In this document: one piece after another, positions 1 through 10,565 of the stretch
Numbering within the stretch: position 1 is the stretch's first letter
Layout of the letters: each line of letters starts with the position of its first letter
From: Lolium rigidum
Taxonomy: Eukaryota > Streptophyta > Magnoliopsida > Poales > Poaceae
Length of the DNA stretch: 64,000 nucleotides
NCBI RefSeq assembly: GCF_022539505.1
Contig: NC_061508.1
Location: 64,675,754 to 64,739,753 of the forward strand
Reading direction: 5' to 3'
Translations under genes and position numbers: made by a program
The notes under the pieces: model-generated
What the model saw: only the letters and a program-made list of their open reading frames with translations
Databases searched by the model: none
What the model was told of the DNA's origin: nothing

Positions 1-3000
1 GACTATATCGGAAACATTACTATAGCATTCTTAATATCAACATAGTTAAAATGAGCCCAAACTAAACATTTCTAGCCTGGTTGGCGGCTCAGACTTCATG
101 AGCTTGTAATCTTAAAGGATAAGCAATCCAAGGGTAAATATGTTCTACTAGGTAATAACCAAGATAAATAATAGTATTCCTATTTAAAATAATAAGACCT
201 TTTTTGGCCATTGCTTAGAATGATTTCTTACTGTGTTTTTTAGCTGCAAAAGTGCAAAGCCTAAATGATCTGGAGTATCTCACAGATTGATCCACAACAA
301 GCAAAACATAAGAAGCTAATCACCATCTGGTGCATCTCTGCTTGTGTGCCTAATTATAACTGAAAAATGCAAGCAAAACACGCTATAACTCAGTACACAT
401 CTGCAGCTTCTATGGAGATCATTATACGACAACAATCAGGTAAGAAAATGGATTTTCAGGTTCGAACTAAGGACCAATTTTGGACTTTGGATAAAGATAC
501 CACAGAAAAACCCAAATTCGAACACAAAATATACCACATTTGGGTTTTCGGAATGTAACAATTAAACAAGAAAACTATAATGAAACTAGTATATAAACAA
601 ACACATATGTTTAGAGTACTAAAAACAGTGTGAGAGTGCTAGTAAACTACTGACATCAAATGTTTCAACAAGGTATTAAATAAGCCAAGGAGACAATAAG
701 CAAGGAAAAGCCAATAATAACCCAAAGACAGCAATTAGCAACTTTTGACATATTTAGGCAATAGACTTACAAAGCAGCGAACCAGCTAGATGTTCATCAC
801 ACAAGCAATAGGACTCTTCCTATTGCGAAATTGGTGACCGACAAGAACATGTACAGTAGCTAAGTTCCACTATATGAGCTATTATTCTTGTTGTTACAAA
901 AAATATGAGTTAATATTGGTTCCATATTTCATGTCGGTTTTCAACAAGCAACAACAATTGCAGGAAGCTTCCCTGCATGCTCAGCTTCTGCCTAATCACT
1001 ACATAAACACATGGTTCAATACAATGTATGCTCCAATGTGGATGCTTACATGGTGTGATTGACCAAGGGCTTGAGAGCATCTCTGCTTGACGCGTGCGAT
1101 GGAGGTGTAGCCCCAACATCCGTCCTGTGTTGCATACATATTTACACATCAATCAGATATCCAGTTGAAAAAATCCAGAAGCAAAGACCAAAAAGAACAT
1201 ATTCTTTTGATTGTTCTTCCCCAAAAAAAGATGAACGAATCCCTAGATCCTGGTATCAAGTTCTCTATTATAGACCATGACATGCAGCTTCAACTTCAAG
1301 TATATATTATTTATGATGTTCAATGTAGTGAAAAAATAAGAAAGAAACACAAGATCTTTCCAAGTGTGAGAAGAAAAAAACAACCATATTTATAGCATTG
1401 TCGATTCCATGATACTATGAGTGGCAGTAGATGAATCCAAACAACAGTATAACCCACTTGCAGATAGATTAAGATAGTGGCAGTGGAACAAACTTCAAGT
1501 TGCCGATAGACAAATAACATCTAAAGAAATTTCAGTACATTGTACTATTACCAGGCAAAGTTGGTAAATCATGGTTAGTTATTTGTGAAACTAAGCCTAT
1601 CATTAACACTTTTGTAGCTAAGGATAAATCCACGACCAGCGTACCTAATCACATCTTTGGTGAGTAACAAACAACAAAAGGGTAAGTTGTAACATTCATG
1701 TTTGTTTGATTTGCAGGCTAAAAGGCACAAAGTGGTCTTCAACTTGAGAACCACCCACCACTTCTATAAGTCACATAAAAGTGGCTAGACCAACGGCCAT
1801 TGGTATGCACATGAACAATATAAGAATATGTCAATTTAGCTTATAAGATAGAACACGACAAAGATAAAATGCAAATACAAAAGACAAGCTTCACTATGGC
1901 TAATACATGTATGCCAAATAAATACAACATATGAACACTGAATATTTGACCATACCTGAGATAGTTAATACACTAATTAAGTATGTACTAGTATAGCAGT
2001 AGTGACTACCAGCCCAAACCACCACAACAAATATCAAAGATGTATGCATGCAAAATGTACTTCAATCTTGAACGGACATCGAACAACTTCACATCACAGC
2101 AAGGTAGTAACAATCTTAATACCAAAAAAGGCTGGGGACCAATGTTAGCAGGAGCGGCTCAAACTATAAAAGTTAGAGCTTTTCCCGAAGACTAATGGAC
2201 TGAACTCTTCAGCAGATGCTTCATCTCACCACTAACTTGTTTGGCGTTTACATCAACTAAAGTAGAACTAATTGTATCAGCATCTGTAGCCTTCTTTTTT
2301 AAAGAAAATAATCAAGACCTTTACTTGATCTCCTACGCAACAAAAAGTGGAGTTTTAAACACGCATATCAGGATGCAGATCAGCAGATCATGCGACAAAA
2401 TGTAGTTAGCGCAAGCATAGGTTAGAAATGATGCCAACCTCTATCCCTTGATCATAGCATTCTCAAGGCTGATATCAGTATATGCATCCACATTAGTGCA
2501 AGCGCAACTAGGTTTCCATGAACCACCACCCATAGGCACACACAAGTGGTTGGACCGGCGACCAATGGTCTGCACAAGAACAAGTTTAGAAACTATTGGT
2601 TTAGGTTGTAAAAAAGAACATGAACAAGCATAAGTAAACAAGAAAATACGTAATGGGATATATCTGTTTACTCATTGCGCAAGAATGGAAATATTATGTT
2701 CTTATCATCTTATGCCTAAGCCTAAACCTAGTAAGGAAAATAAGCAAGCACTCCATACTAGGGTCTACTACACTCCTAATCAAACCATCGGGGGGACTAA
2801 CTTAACAGAGTAATAAGAACTAGTGGAAAATAGTCCACAACATATTCCTAGCCAAACCATCAAGGGGACAAACTAACTATAAGAGGACTAACTACTGCAT
2901 AGACACACAACAGAAGTAGATAGATTCCACAACATAAACCTATAATAATGAGCATTATACCATACAGAAACATGTGTGTATATATGTACATGAAAGAAAC

Positions 3001-5050
3001 ACTCCAAAACATGTTCCTACCTAGTTGACACCTTGAATAGTGATCGTTGTGGTTTCTCCACGATACGTCATTGTCATCGTCTCTTACTGCATGTCTCTAG
3101 AAACAGCGAGAATTGTAGCCTCGCCTGTGTGTGCAGCCCGAACACTTTTAATTTAGTCCTGATACTGCAGCTGTGTTCTCTAGAAACAGCGGGAATTGTA
3201 GCCTCGCCTGTGTTTGCGGCCCGAACACTTGCTTCAACGTCCGATACTGCAGTTGTGTTCTCTCCACGCTGCCCATCGCCTTCACAAGATACCTGCTCGG
3301 TCAAAACATTTTTTAGTACATACTCAAAAGTTCTACTTCTGCACGAGTTGCCACGCCTTGTAATTGAGAGGAGACCTACTAACACATGACACACATAAAG
3401 GCATTACAAACAGAGTAGGAGTGAATATTTTTTCTTCCCATTGGCAGAAGCGCGTCTATGAAGGCATTGAACATCACCAACAACATACTTCCATCAACGC
3501 CTAGGTCAGGGCAGCAGTGCTATGTGCATCACGACTGTCAGACTGTGGATGACTAGGCAGGATAGCATGTGGTGTGGCAGTGTCGCTGGTCAGAGGCGCC
3601 GTCAAGAGATGTGCTGCAGTCGCCAACGTCCGGCAAGCTATGCAGCACCTCCCGCTCAATCTCTCTCCCACATGTTGCTCAAGATAGCAATGCTCCATAA
3701 GATTGAAGGAACGGGTCATGGTATCATTGAACACATAAGCTTCGCACTAGTAAAATTGTAAATGCAGTACAGTGAATTAGTGGAAGAGTAATCTTACTTC
3801 GCATCCCTCAGCTGGAGCTCCACTGCTGCTCCAATCAACGACGTGCCCCAGCTGCTGTCAGAGAGTGCCCAACTCGCAACAGACGTGGGGGTAGCAGTCT
3901 GAACCTATAAGTGTAGAACTCTAAATAATCAGAAAATGGCATGAAAAGTCTGAACCTGTAGCTCAATGGGACTCCAAGAAATGCACATCTGATTCAGGAG
4001 AAATTAAACCATTAACCACCTATGAAATGATTACAAGCAACAAATTTGAACACATCAATAGAGAGAATTTAACCACTGAAGCAGTGACTGTACCACTTTA
4101 TAGAAATAAATAAGTACACTAGAGAAGGGAAAGTGAATAATACACTCATACACCAGCAGATTAGCAACGAACTCTATACTTTAAGGCCTAGTCGGCCGGC
4201 TACATAGACACATTGGGGGAATTCTCAAAGAGTGTTTCAGAAATCAATGCTCACTATGCAATTAACCCTGACAAAAGAAAACTATGCCCAGTTTTACCAC
4301 ATTAATAGGTCCATGTATACCTGGATACATGGATGGGTGTAAATGAGGCAAGTCTGAATTTCCTGATATTTGATTTGATATGAAAAACCATTCAAACCAT
4401 TGGCCCTAAGAACTGAAGCAGTTACCACAGGTTCATCTCAAATTTGGCTCAGAAATAGCCTATAATATAATCAAGACATGAGTGCTTTCAATGAATGCAT
4501 AAGATGGGTGTGCTCCTCGTTTCACGGCCTACAAAAGCTATCCATGTATAGACAAAAGTGTCACCACAAAGCAGGTACCACTTGAACACTTAGAACTTAA
4601 TGGATAAGAAGAACATAACACACATATGGCTTAGAACCGACTGTTTGGATCAAGCATGTGTCATAACTTTGGAGTTAATCAGACATTTCAGTAACTAATT
4701 CACCTTGAGATCTTGGAAACACTATCACATAGAGTTGTCCCACGAAAGAATCACACCGAAGAGTATTCCCCTATTATTAATACTCACGAATTGGTGATGC
4801 ATATGAGCATCAATGGGAGTATTATTCATTAATTAGTGTTCCTCCTCATACTTCCATACACGTCAGAATTAAATAAAGAAGTTGACATTGCAAAGTTGTC
4901 TGGTAAGAGAAACTTTCTTCACCATGCTTCTCGATTTAGAACAGTAAAAAGATTTACGCCAAGCCTACAGCTACACCTTCAAAGTAAAACGGGAAGATAT
5001 TATGTTTAACACCTGAAAGAAAACCAGACCTTACAAGTTACAACCATCGT
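1..5050. other. AT-rich non-coding stretch, no confident gene
   Basis: No ORF here resembles a known protein and none is long. Weak exon-like islands exist. On the minus strand a segment around 2,571-2,452 follows an acceptor-like CTTGTGCAG and reads TIGRRSNHLCVPMGGGSWKP before a stop. A diverged copy of this segment lies at 1,740-1,815. Another possible minus exon near 3,903-3,797 ends at a GTAAGA donor. These could belong to a spliced transcript starting near 5.4 kb, to a pseudogene, or to a long non-coding RNA. Nothing else is recognised. Confidence 0.4.
3094..3258. repeat. 83-bp tandem duplication
   Basis: TCTCTAGAAACAGCG begins at 3,094 and again at 3,177. Both copies continue through a GAATTGTAGCCTCGCCTGTG block, CCCGAACACTT and GATACTGCAG. 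The two units differ at several positions. A third partial start (TGTGTTCTCTC) follows. Confidence 0.8.
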
Positions 5051-5159
5051 GGGTGGTGAGATCGATTGCATTGCATCTGACGTGTGGGATGATTCACAAT
5101 CAGTTGGGTGTCCGCAAGGTGGAGCGCGCACCACCATTCGCCGACGCGAGATGCATGCC

Positions 5160-5600
5160 TAAAGATGGAGGAGAGAGACCTCACCAGGAAGCAGCAACTC
5201 GGAGCTCCTCCCGCTGGCCGCGATCACACACCATGACACCATCACCGGCGTGCTCGCCCGTATAGCGGAGCGGAGGTCGGCCTGGAGATTGGGTGGAGTA
5301 GGGCGTTCGTCCAGAGATGGGGAAGGCGGACGAGGACTGGCCGGAGCTGTAGGAACCACGAGGCGGCGCCGCATTGTCGGTACCTTGGGAATCTAGGGTT
5401 TGCCGTGGGGTATACGATTTGGTGGTCTCACCCCATGAAAATAGTAGAGAAGGACGAGCCGGTGGTCGGGCGCGAAGGCTTGCCGGAGTTGGCCTGAATC
5501 TGGCGGTGACAGGGCGACGGAAAGGAGAGGAAGAACAGCCGGCCGGTGGTGTTGTGTGTGGCGGCTGGGTCCCTGACTACTCCCTAGAGAGGACATGAGA
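5160..5600 (-). other. Possible 5' leader and first exon of a minus-strand transcript
   Basis: On the minus strand a GC-rich leader contains AAACCCTAGATTCCC, a motif common in cereal 5' UTRs, just upstream of an ATG at 5,374. The open frame begins MRRRLVVPTAPASPRPPSPS and reaches a donor-like CTG|GTGAGG near 5,185. Further left, a TTTCTTTCAG acceptor lies near 5,010. The peptide is low-complexity and matches no family I know. It may be a real first exon, an untranslated leader or chance. It is listed because composition, leader motif and donor agree. Confidence 0.25.
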
Positions 5601-6520
5601 TGGGAGATGTCGTGTTATCGCTGGCTTGTACTTGACCAGATTTGGCCGCGTAATTTTGGGCCTGGAATTCTCTCTCGGCCTGAAGACCAAATTTTGACTC
5701 CAAAAATAGCAACTAGTGGCGGGAATTTAGCTCTAGCCCTGGATTTACTCACTTGGCTGGCGTGCAGTGCAGACTTACCATTTACTCACATGAGTCATGA
5801 CTGGTTTGTACGAAACTTTGGGCATGTGTATAGATAGACACGCGCCAATCAATTAGATGGACATGCATGCATGTAGCTCTACGTAACGCAGGACCTAGAC
5901 TATGTTCTATTCATTTTTCATAAATGTTACATCACCTACACGGCAACACACTTGTACCACATGTTTTGTATTTGTTTTTTCACAAATCTAACTTTTTGGT
6001 AAAACTATTTCGAAAACTGACAGCTAGATGCCTAGATTCCACACCAACCAGTATTGAGCCGAATTAGTGCAGGCCGATGCCAAGCGGCTTTGGTGCCCAA
6101 GCAAGTTCGGTGCCACATGGTCTGGCGTCGACGGTACGTCGGCGCTAAAGAGCATGGCGTCGAACTACTAGAAAAATCTCTTGTCAAATTTCCTTGGCGT
6201 TGAGTCAAATTTCCTTTGCGCGGATCTATACAACTTCGGCTCCATTCTTGTTTTGGTACTGTGTGGGGGCGCCAGATGAGGCATTAGTTTTGCTAGAGAG
6301 TCAGATATGTCAAAAAAAAATACCACATGTGATGATATGCAGAGCGAAAACCTCTCTGTTTACGTTGTCGCTTACATCTTTCGCATCCCCTTGACTAAAC
6401 ATGTCCCACACAGTCAACTAAAGTTACATCCTCCATTACAAATTAACTCAACTCCCCCTAGCTAAAGAACTACACCCTGCGTCTGCAAAGGCCAGCGAGA
6501 TAAAAGAGTGAGATTGGTGT
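5601..6520. other. Intergenic, nothing recognised
   Basis: Mixed-composition DNA with no supported gene. Around 6,060-6,170 are short repeats of GGCGTCGA/CGGCGC type followed by ACTACTAGAAAAATC. This weakly recalls a decayed CACTA end, but no partner end was found. Confidence 0.4.
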
Positions 6521-6549
6521 GTCTCCACTGCTATCAAGATCGGCACCCT

Positions 6550-6892
6550 AGCTCGTCGACACCACGAGCACCTTTGCAAAAACTGCCCCTACACTGCGGC
6601 TATATGGAATTTGGTGAAATCTTGGAATAATGATGACATCGCCGACCGTCGCCTCGACTTCCATTCCATATCCAACTGGTGGGATGCTATGAATGACGGA
6701 AAGCCACAGAAGGACAGGAAACACATCAGTGGCCGCTTCTTATATGTGCTCTGGAATGCGTGGAAGGAACGGAATCGGCACATCTTCACTAGACGCCGTC
6801 TAACCTACCTGGAGATGGCGAATATCATCAGGGAAGACATCCTTCAAAGAGATCGTGCTATCAACGGCTTTGGGCCAGCCGAACCGGACTAG
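6550..6892 (+). pseudogene. LINE reverse-transcriptase ORF2, C-terminal fragment (zf-RVT region)
   Basis: This frame encodes the C-terminal tail of a plant L1-type LINE ORF2. The order of motifs is EHLCKNCPYTAAIWN (the Cys/His zf-RVT segment), then WW..M, then LYVLWNAWKERNRHIF, then EMANIIREDI, and a stop at 6,890-6,892. In the family this segment follows reverse transcriptase and lies next to the 3' UTR. Endonuclease and reverse transcriptase are absent upstream, so this is a 5'-truncated and non-functional copy. The readable homology starts near 6,550, but the exact truncation point cannot be placed. No host-gene explanation fits as well. Confidence 0.8.
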
Positions 6893-7033
6893 TTTTTTCT
6901 CCTTTTGTTTTATCTTATGGTGGTTTTCGGGCATATTACCACCTTAATCTAAATATGCCCTCTCTTGTTCAGTTTGGTCGGGTTTTCCCTCTCTTAATGA
7001 AAAGTCAGTGCTCATGCCGCTTGCTTCAAAAAA
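6550..7033 (+). mobile_element. 5'-truncated L1-type LINE insertion
   Basis: The ORF2 tail is followed by about 140 bp of 3' UTR ending in a short A-run (CTTCAAAAAAA, about 7,024-7,033). This is typical of truncated LINE copies. I could not identify a convincing target-site duplication because the 5' junction is unclear. Confidence 0.7.
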
Positions 7034-7499
7034 ATAGTCTTTTTCGAACCAATTAATGGCCACTTTAAAGTTTTTCCTCCAGACACCACTATTATACAAC
7101 CATATATTAGGAGCCATGCAAGTGGGGGGAGGAGGGGGGGGGGGAATAGGTCGCAAGATCACGACCAAACCAACAAAAAGAAAATTACACAAGGTTTAAG
7201 CAAAAGCTGGTTGCCCTAGTATGCAGTGGACGGGCTTTTAAAGTTGACCAACTCGCAGAAAACATTTTCCTTTCATAAGTTGGAGTCTATACCGAAAGCT
7301 ACATCCAACGTGACTTGCCCTATGGGAAAAGCCTTGCGGCCTTGGACGATACTATAAAAGGTAGACGGGTAGGGGTGCATCATTGAGTCTGGTAGCTTCC
7401 ATGAGCGTTTTGCTTAGCCAGAATCCTTGTTTTTGGTTTCACCATGAGTGATATATATCTTCCCGGGCAGTTGACTCGGAGTGGGTGGTCATCTCGTCT

Positions 7500-8765
7500 C
7501 CACTTTCTAACTTGTTTCGACCAGTTCATCCACTAGGGGACATCTGGTCTGGTGCCGTTGATAGCGTACATAAGTAATTTTCTCTCTCTTTATTGGAGAC
7601 TTCGACAAAAGTGTGGAAGGCACCTTTGTGGTTCGATATACCCGAAGTTTGGGCTGGCCGAGAGCACGAGAGAAGACCACCCGCGCCGGAGACGCCATAG
7701 AGCTCCGACAAGAACCCGACACAAGAGCCAAGCAACCAACAAGAAGTCACCACCACCACTACCACGGCTCGCCTCACATCGTAGGGAAAACGGCAGCCAT
7801 GACTGCCATTTGCAGAGCCGTATGGCACTCTAGTATAGAGGAAAACAGCGCCCTCTACAACTAATGGCGAGATAGGGGAGGCTCAACACCCATCCACGAT
7901 GGCCCCCCACGTAGGGTGCACATCGCCACCATGGTTGCCATCTGCGAAGCCACGGCACCCGCCATCCCCAACGGCAGCCCGCTGCAGGATGATGACTGAG
8001 ATAAAGAGGTGAACGACCCTCGCAACAACTAGAGAGCACACCACCGACCACCAATTGCCAGCACACAGCAGACCGCCGCTTAGCCGCCCAGAACCACACT
8101 CGCCAGTGAAGCTTTCCAGCCTAGAACACAAGCCGAGAAGCACACGAGGCACCTGGGGAACCACCCAACACCACGCAGGGATTCCCCAAGATATCAAGGC
8201 ACCGCCCCGCCCACCACCAAGAGCGGCCGCACGCCGAGACCACTGGGCGCCGCCCTACCACCGAGGCAGGGGACGAGCACCGCCCATCGGATCTGACCGC
8301 GGCCGCCGCCACCATGCCAGGACGATACGAGACTAGGGCCAACCCCAACCTCGCAGTCACCTAGAGCTGCCCCCCCCCCCGCCCCGTGCCAAGCGGCAAC
8401 CAGCACGCCGCAGCCTCTTCTCGCAGCCACAAGGGACGACGGCTTCGCCACCGGGGACCTCCCCCATGAGCAAGCGGGCGCTGCAGCCGAAGGACAACCG
8501 GGGCGTCCACCATCGGAGCACATCCCGTCAGAGAACAGGGGCCTCGCCAAGGCGACGCGAGGCGCCGGGAGAAGCCGCACACGCACCAACAAAATCCCAG
8601 CACCTGCGTGCGAGAGAGAACTAGGGCCCGCCGCCAGCGGGCATTTTTTCCAGCGAAGCTCGCTGGCGGCGGCAAGAAGGGAGGGGGGAATGGGGGGTGG
8701 CGGCGGCTAGGGGTAGGGTTTCCGCCCGAGTCGCCCCCTGGGAGCGACGCGGGGGCGTTTTTTTC
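7500..8765 (-). other. GC-rich block, possibly the 5' region of a LINE
   Basis: Read on the minus strand this block opens with a GGGGGCGACTCGGGCGG leader and CCCTACCCCTAGCCGCCGCC. It runs about 1.2 kb at high GC with overlapping frames but no domain I can name. Such leaders are seen at 5' ends of cereal L1-type elements, and no downstream reverse transcriptase is present. A host CpG-rich leader or captured gene piece is equally possible. The stretch 7,034-7,500 holds nothing recognised apart from a G-run at 7,124-7,142. Confidence 0.25.
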
Positions 8766-9179
8766 CTAAATTCCTTATTTAATTTGCATGCGATTAGGGG
8801 GTCTATTCACTAGAGATTACCTAAGCTGAAACCCTTATCTGAAAATTACCTTGGTCGGCCTAAATCATGCCTCCGTCCACCAAGAGGCCATGCATGCACG
8901 TATCAAGGGAGAGCGACATACATGCACTTAGGGTGTGTTTGGTAGCCCGGGTCATTTGGAATTCACTCTCCCATTTGAGATATCTCACCTCATACAAGTT
9001 GGCCTCAGATTTTGTGGTATGTTTGTTAGCTCCTATGTGTTGGGACAAGCTGAACTCATACTTTGTTTGGTAGCCCCGTATGGGTAGAGATTGACTCAAA
9101 ACTATAAAATAACAAAGAGGTCCAACGTTTACACAAAGACCCCTAAAAATAAAATAAAAAAGCAATCGGGTCCACGTGC

Positions 9180-9660
9180 ACCAGACTGTGCTGGGAGCCT
9201 GGGAGTCTTCTCGTCGGCGGTGACCGGCCATGGGGCGGCGGCGGTGGCAGTTGTGCGACGCGGCAGCGTGCTAGGAGCCTTCCCGCCGGCGGTGTCGAGT
9301 CGGAGGGCGCCGGCGCGAGCTCCTGCCTCTGCTAGGCCGTGCGGGAGATGCGGAGGGTGGGAGGAGGACCGGCTTGGGAGCCTTCTCGCCGGCGATGTCG
9401 GGCCGTGGGGCGGCAGCGGTGGCCGGTGAGCGACGTGGCGCCGTGCTGGGAGCCTTCTCGCCAGCGGTGTCGGGCTGGATGGCGCCGGCCCGGGCTCCTT
9501 CCGGCGTGACCTCATTTGTTAGATGCAGAGGGCCGGAGAATGGCCGGAGCGGGACGAGCACCTTCCTGGGATCCTTCTCTTCGACGGTGGCGGGCCGGAG
9601 GGCGCCGGGGCGAGCTCTGGCATCCCTTTCTCTAGCTTGGCCGGCCGGAGAGGAGGAGGG
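9180..9660. repeat. GC-rich internal imperfect repeats of the Harbinger-like element
   Basis: A phrase of the form GGGAGCCTTCTCGCCGGCGG-TGTCGGGC recurs about four to five times (near 9,196, 9,273, 9,387, 9,448 and 9,566). It is linked by GGGCGGCGGCGGTGGC-type segments. All frames are open in places because of GC-rich composition. I see no recognisable protein. Confidence 0.55.
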
Positions 9661-9715
9661 CAGGGGGAGTGCGGGAACAAGAGGAGAGAGGTGAACGGGC
9701 CTACAGGAAAACGGT

Positions 9716-10245
9716 ACGGTGCCGACGGTTATTGCCGTCGGCGTATCAACTAAAACCGTCGGCGTAGGTCTATGCCGACGGTTACCGTCGGCGCGTCTTC
9801 GTCGGCATCGCTGCTCGCCGGCATAGCTGAAAAACCGTCGGCGTATCTTCACCGTCGGCATAGCTCGACACACCGACGGTGTTTCCTGGCCGTCGGTATC
9901 GCTTGACCGTCGGCGCGCCACCACTAACGGAGAGGAGGTAACGGCGGGGAGGAGCTACGCCGACGGTTTAACCGTCGGCATAGGTGCAACGTGGCGTCTT
10001 CTGGTAGCCGGCTGGAGGCATCGATGGAGGTCCTATACCGACGGTGTAACCGTCGGCATAGGCGAGCGACGTGGCCGCTTCTGGTAGCCCGCGACGTGGC
10101 TGCTGCTGGAGCATCCGTCCGAACCAGCTACAGGATGTATGCCGACGGTTAAACCGTCGGCGTAGATCCACGTGTCAATTTCTGGTGCGCCGCAACCACC
10201 AAATACCGTCCCTATGCCGACGGTTAAACCGTCGGCATAGGTGCC
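9716..10245. repeat. Left subterminal repeats of CACTA-1
   Basis: There are many copies of GCCGACGGT in both orientations, often as near-palindromes (TATGCCGACGGTT joined to AACCGTCGGCATA) at about 9,957, 10,034, 10,139 and 10,214. Subterminal arrays like this are the binding sites of TNPA-type proteins in En/Spm. Binding here is inferred. Confidence 0.8.
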
Positions 10246-10565
10246 ACAGTTTTCCGCTTTTTGGGTTTTCTGCTATGCTTGCAGTTTTAAATTCACAATA
10301 TTGCATACAAATATCAATATGTATGTCACATAACTCAAACATGTCATAGATACATAACTCAAACATGTCATAGATACATAACTCCAACATCCATCCATAC
10401 ATATGTCAAACATGTCATCCATACATAACTTAAACATCCACATGTAACATAGATCTAACATCCTGGACCACGGGTCATAGACAACATGCCATGAACTAAG
10501 CAACATCCATACATAATCAAGAGACAGTATGAACCGATCATCTTGGATCACCGTCGAGAGCATCA

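Noticed and set aside
7552..8675. Several 80-130 codon frames on both strands
   Set aside because: High GC makes all frames open. No domain, no splice support and no consistent strand.
9129..9924. Long overlapping frames (up to 217 codons) on both strands in GC-rich DNA
   Set aside because: They cross the Harbinger/CACTA boundary at 9,700 and consist of repeat-derived Arg/Ala/Pro runs.
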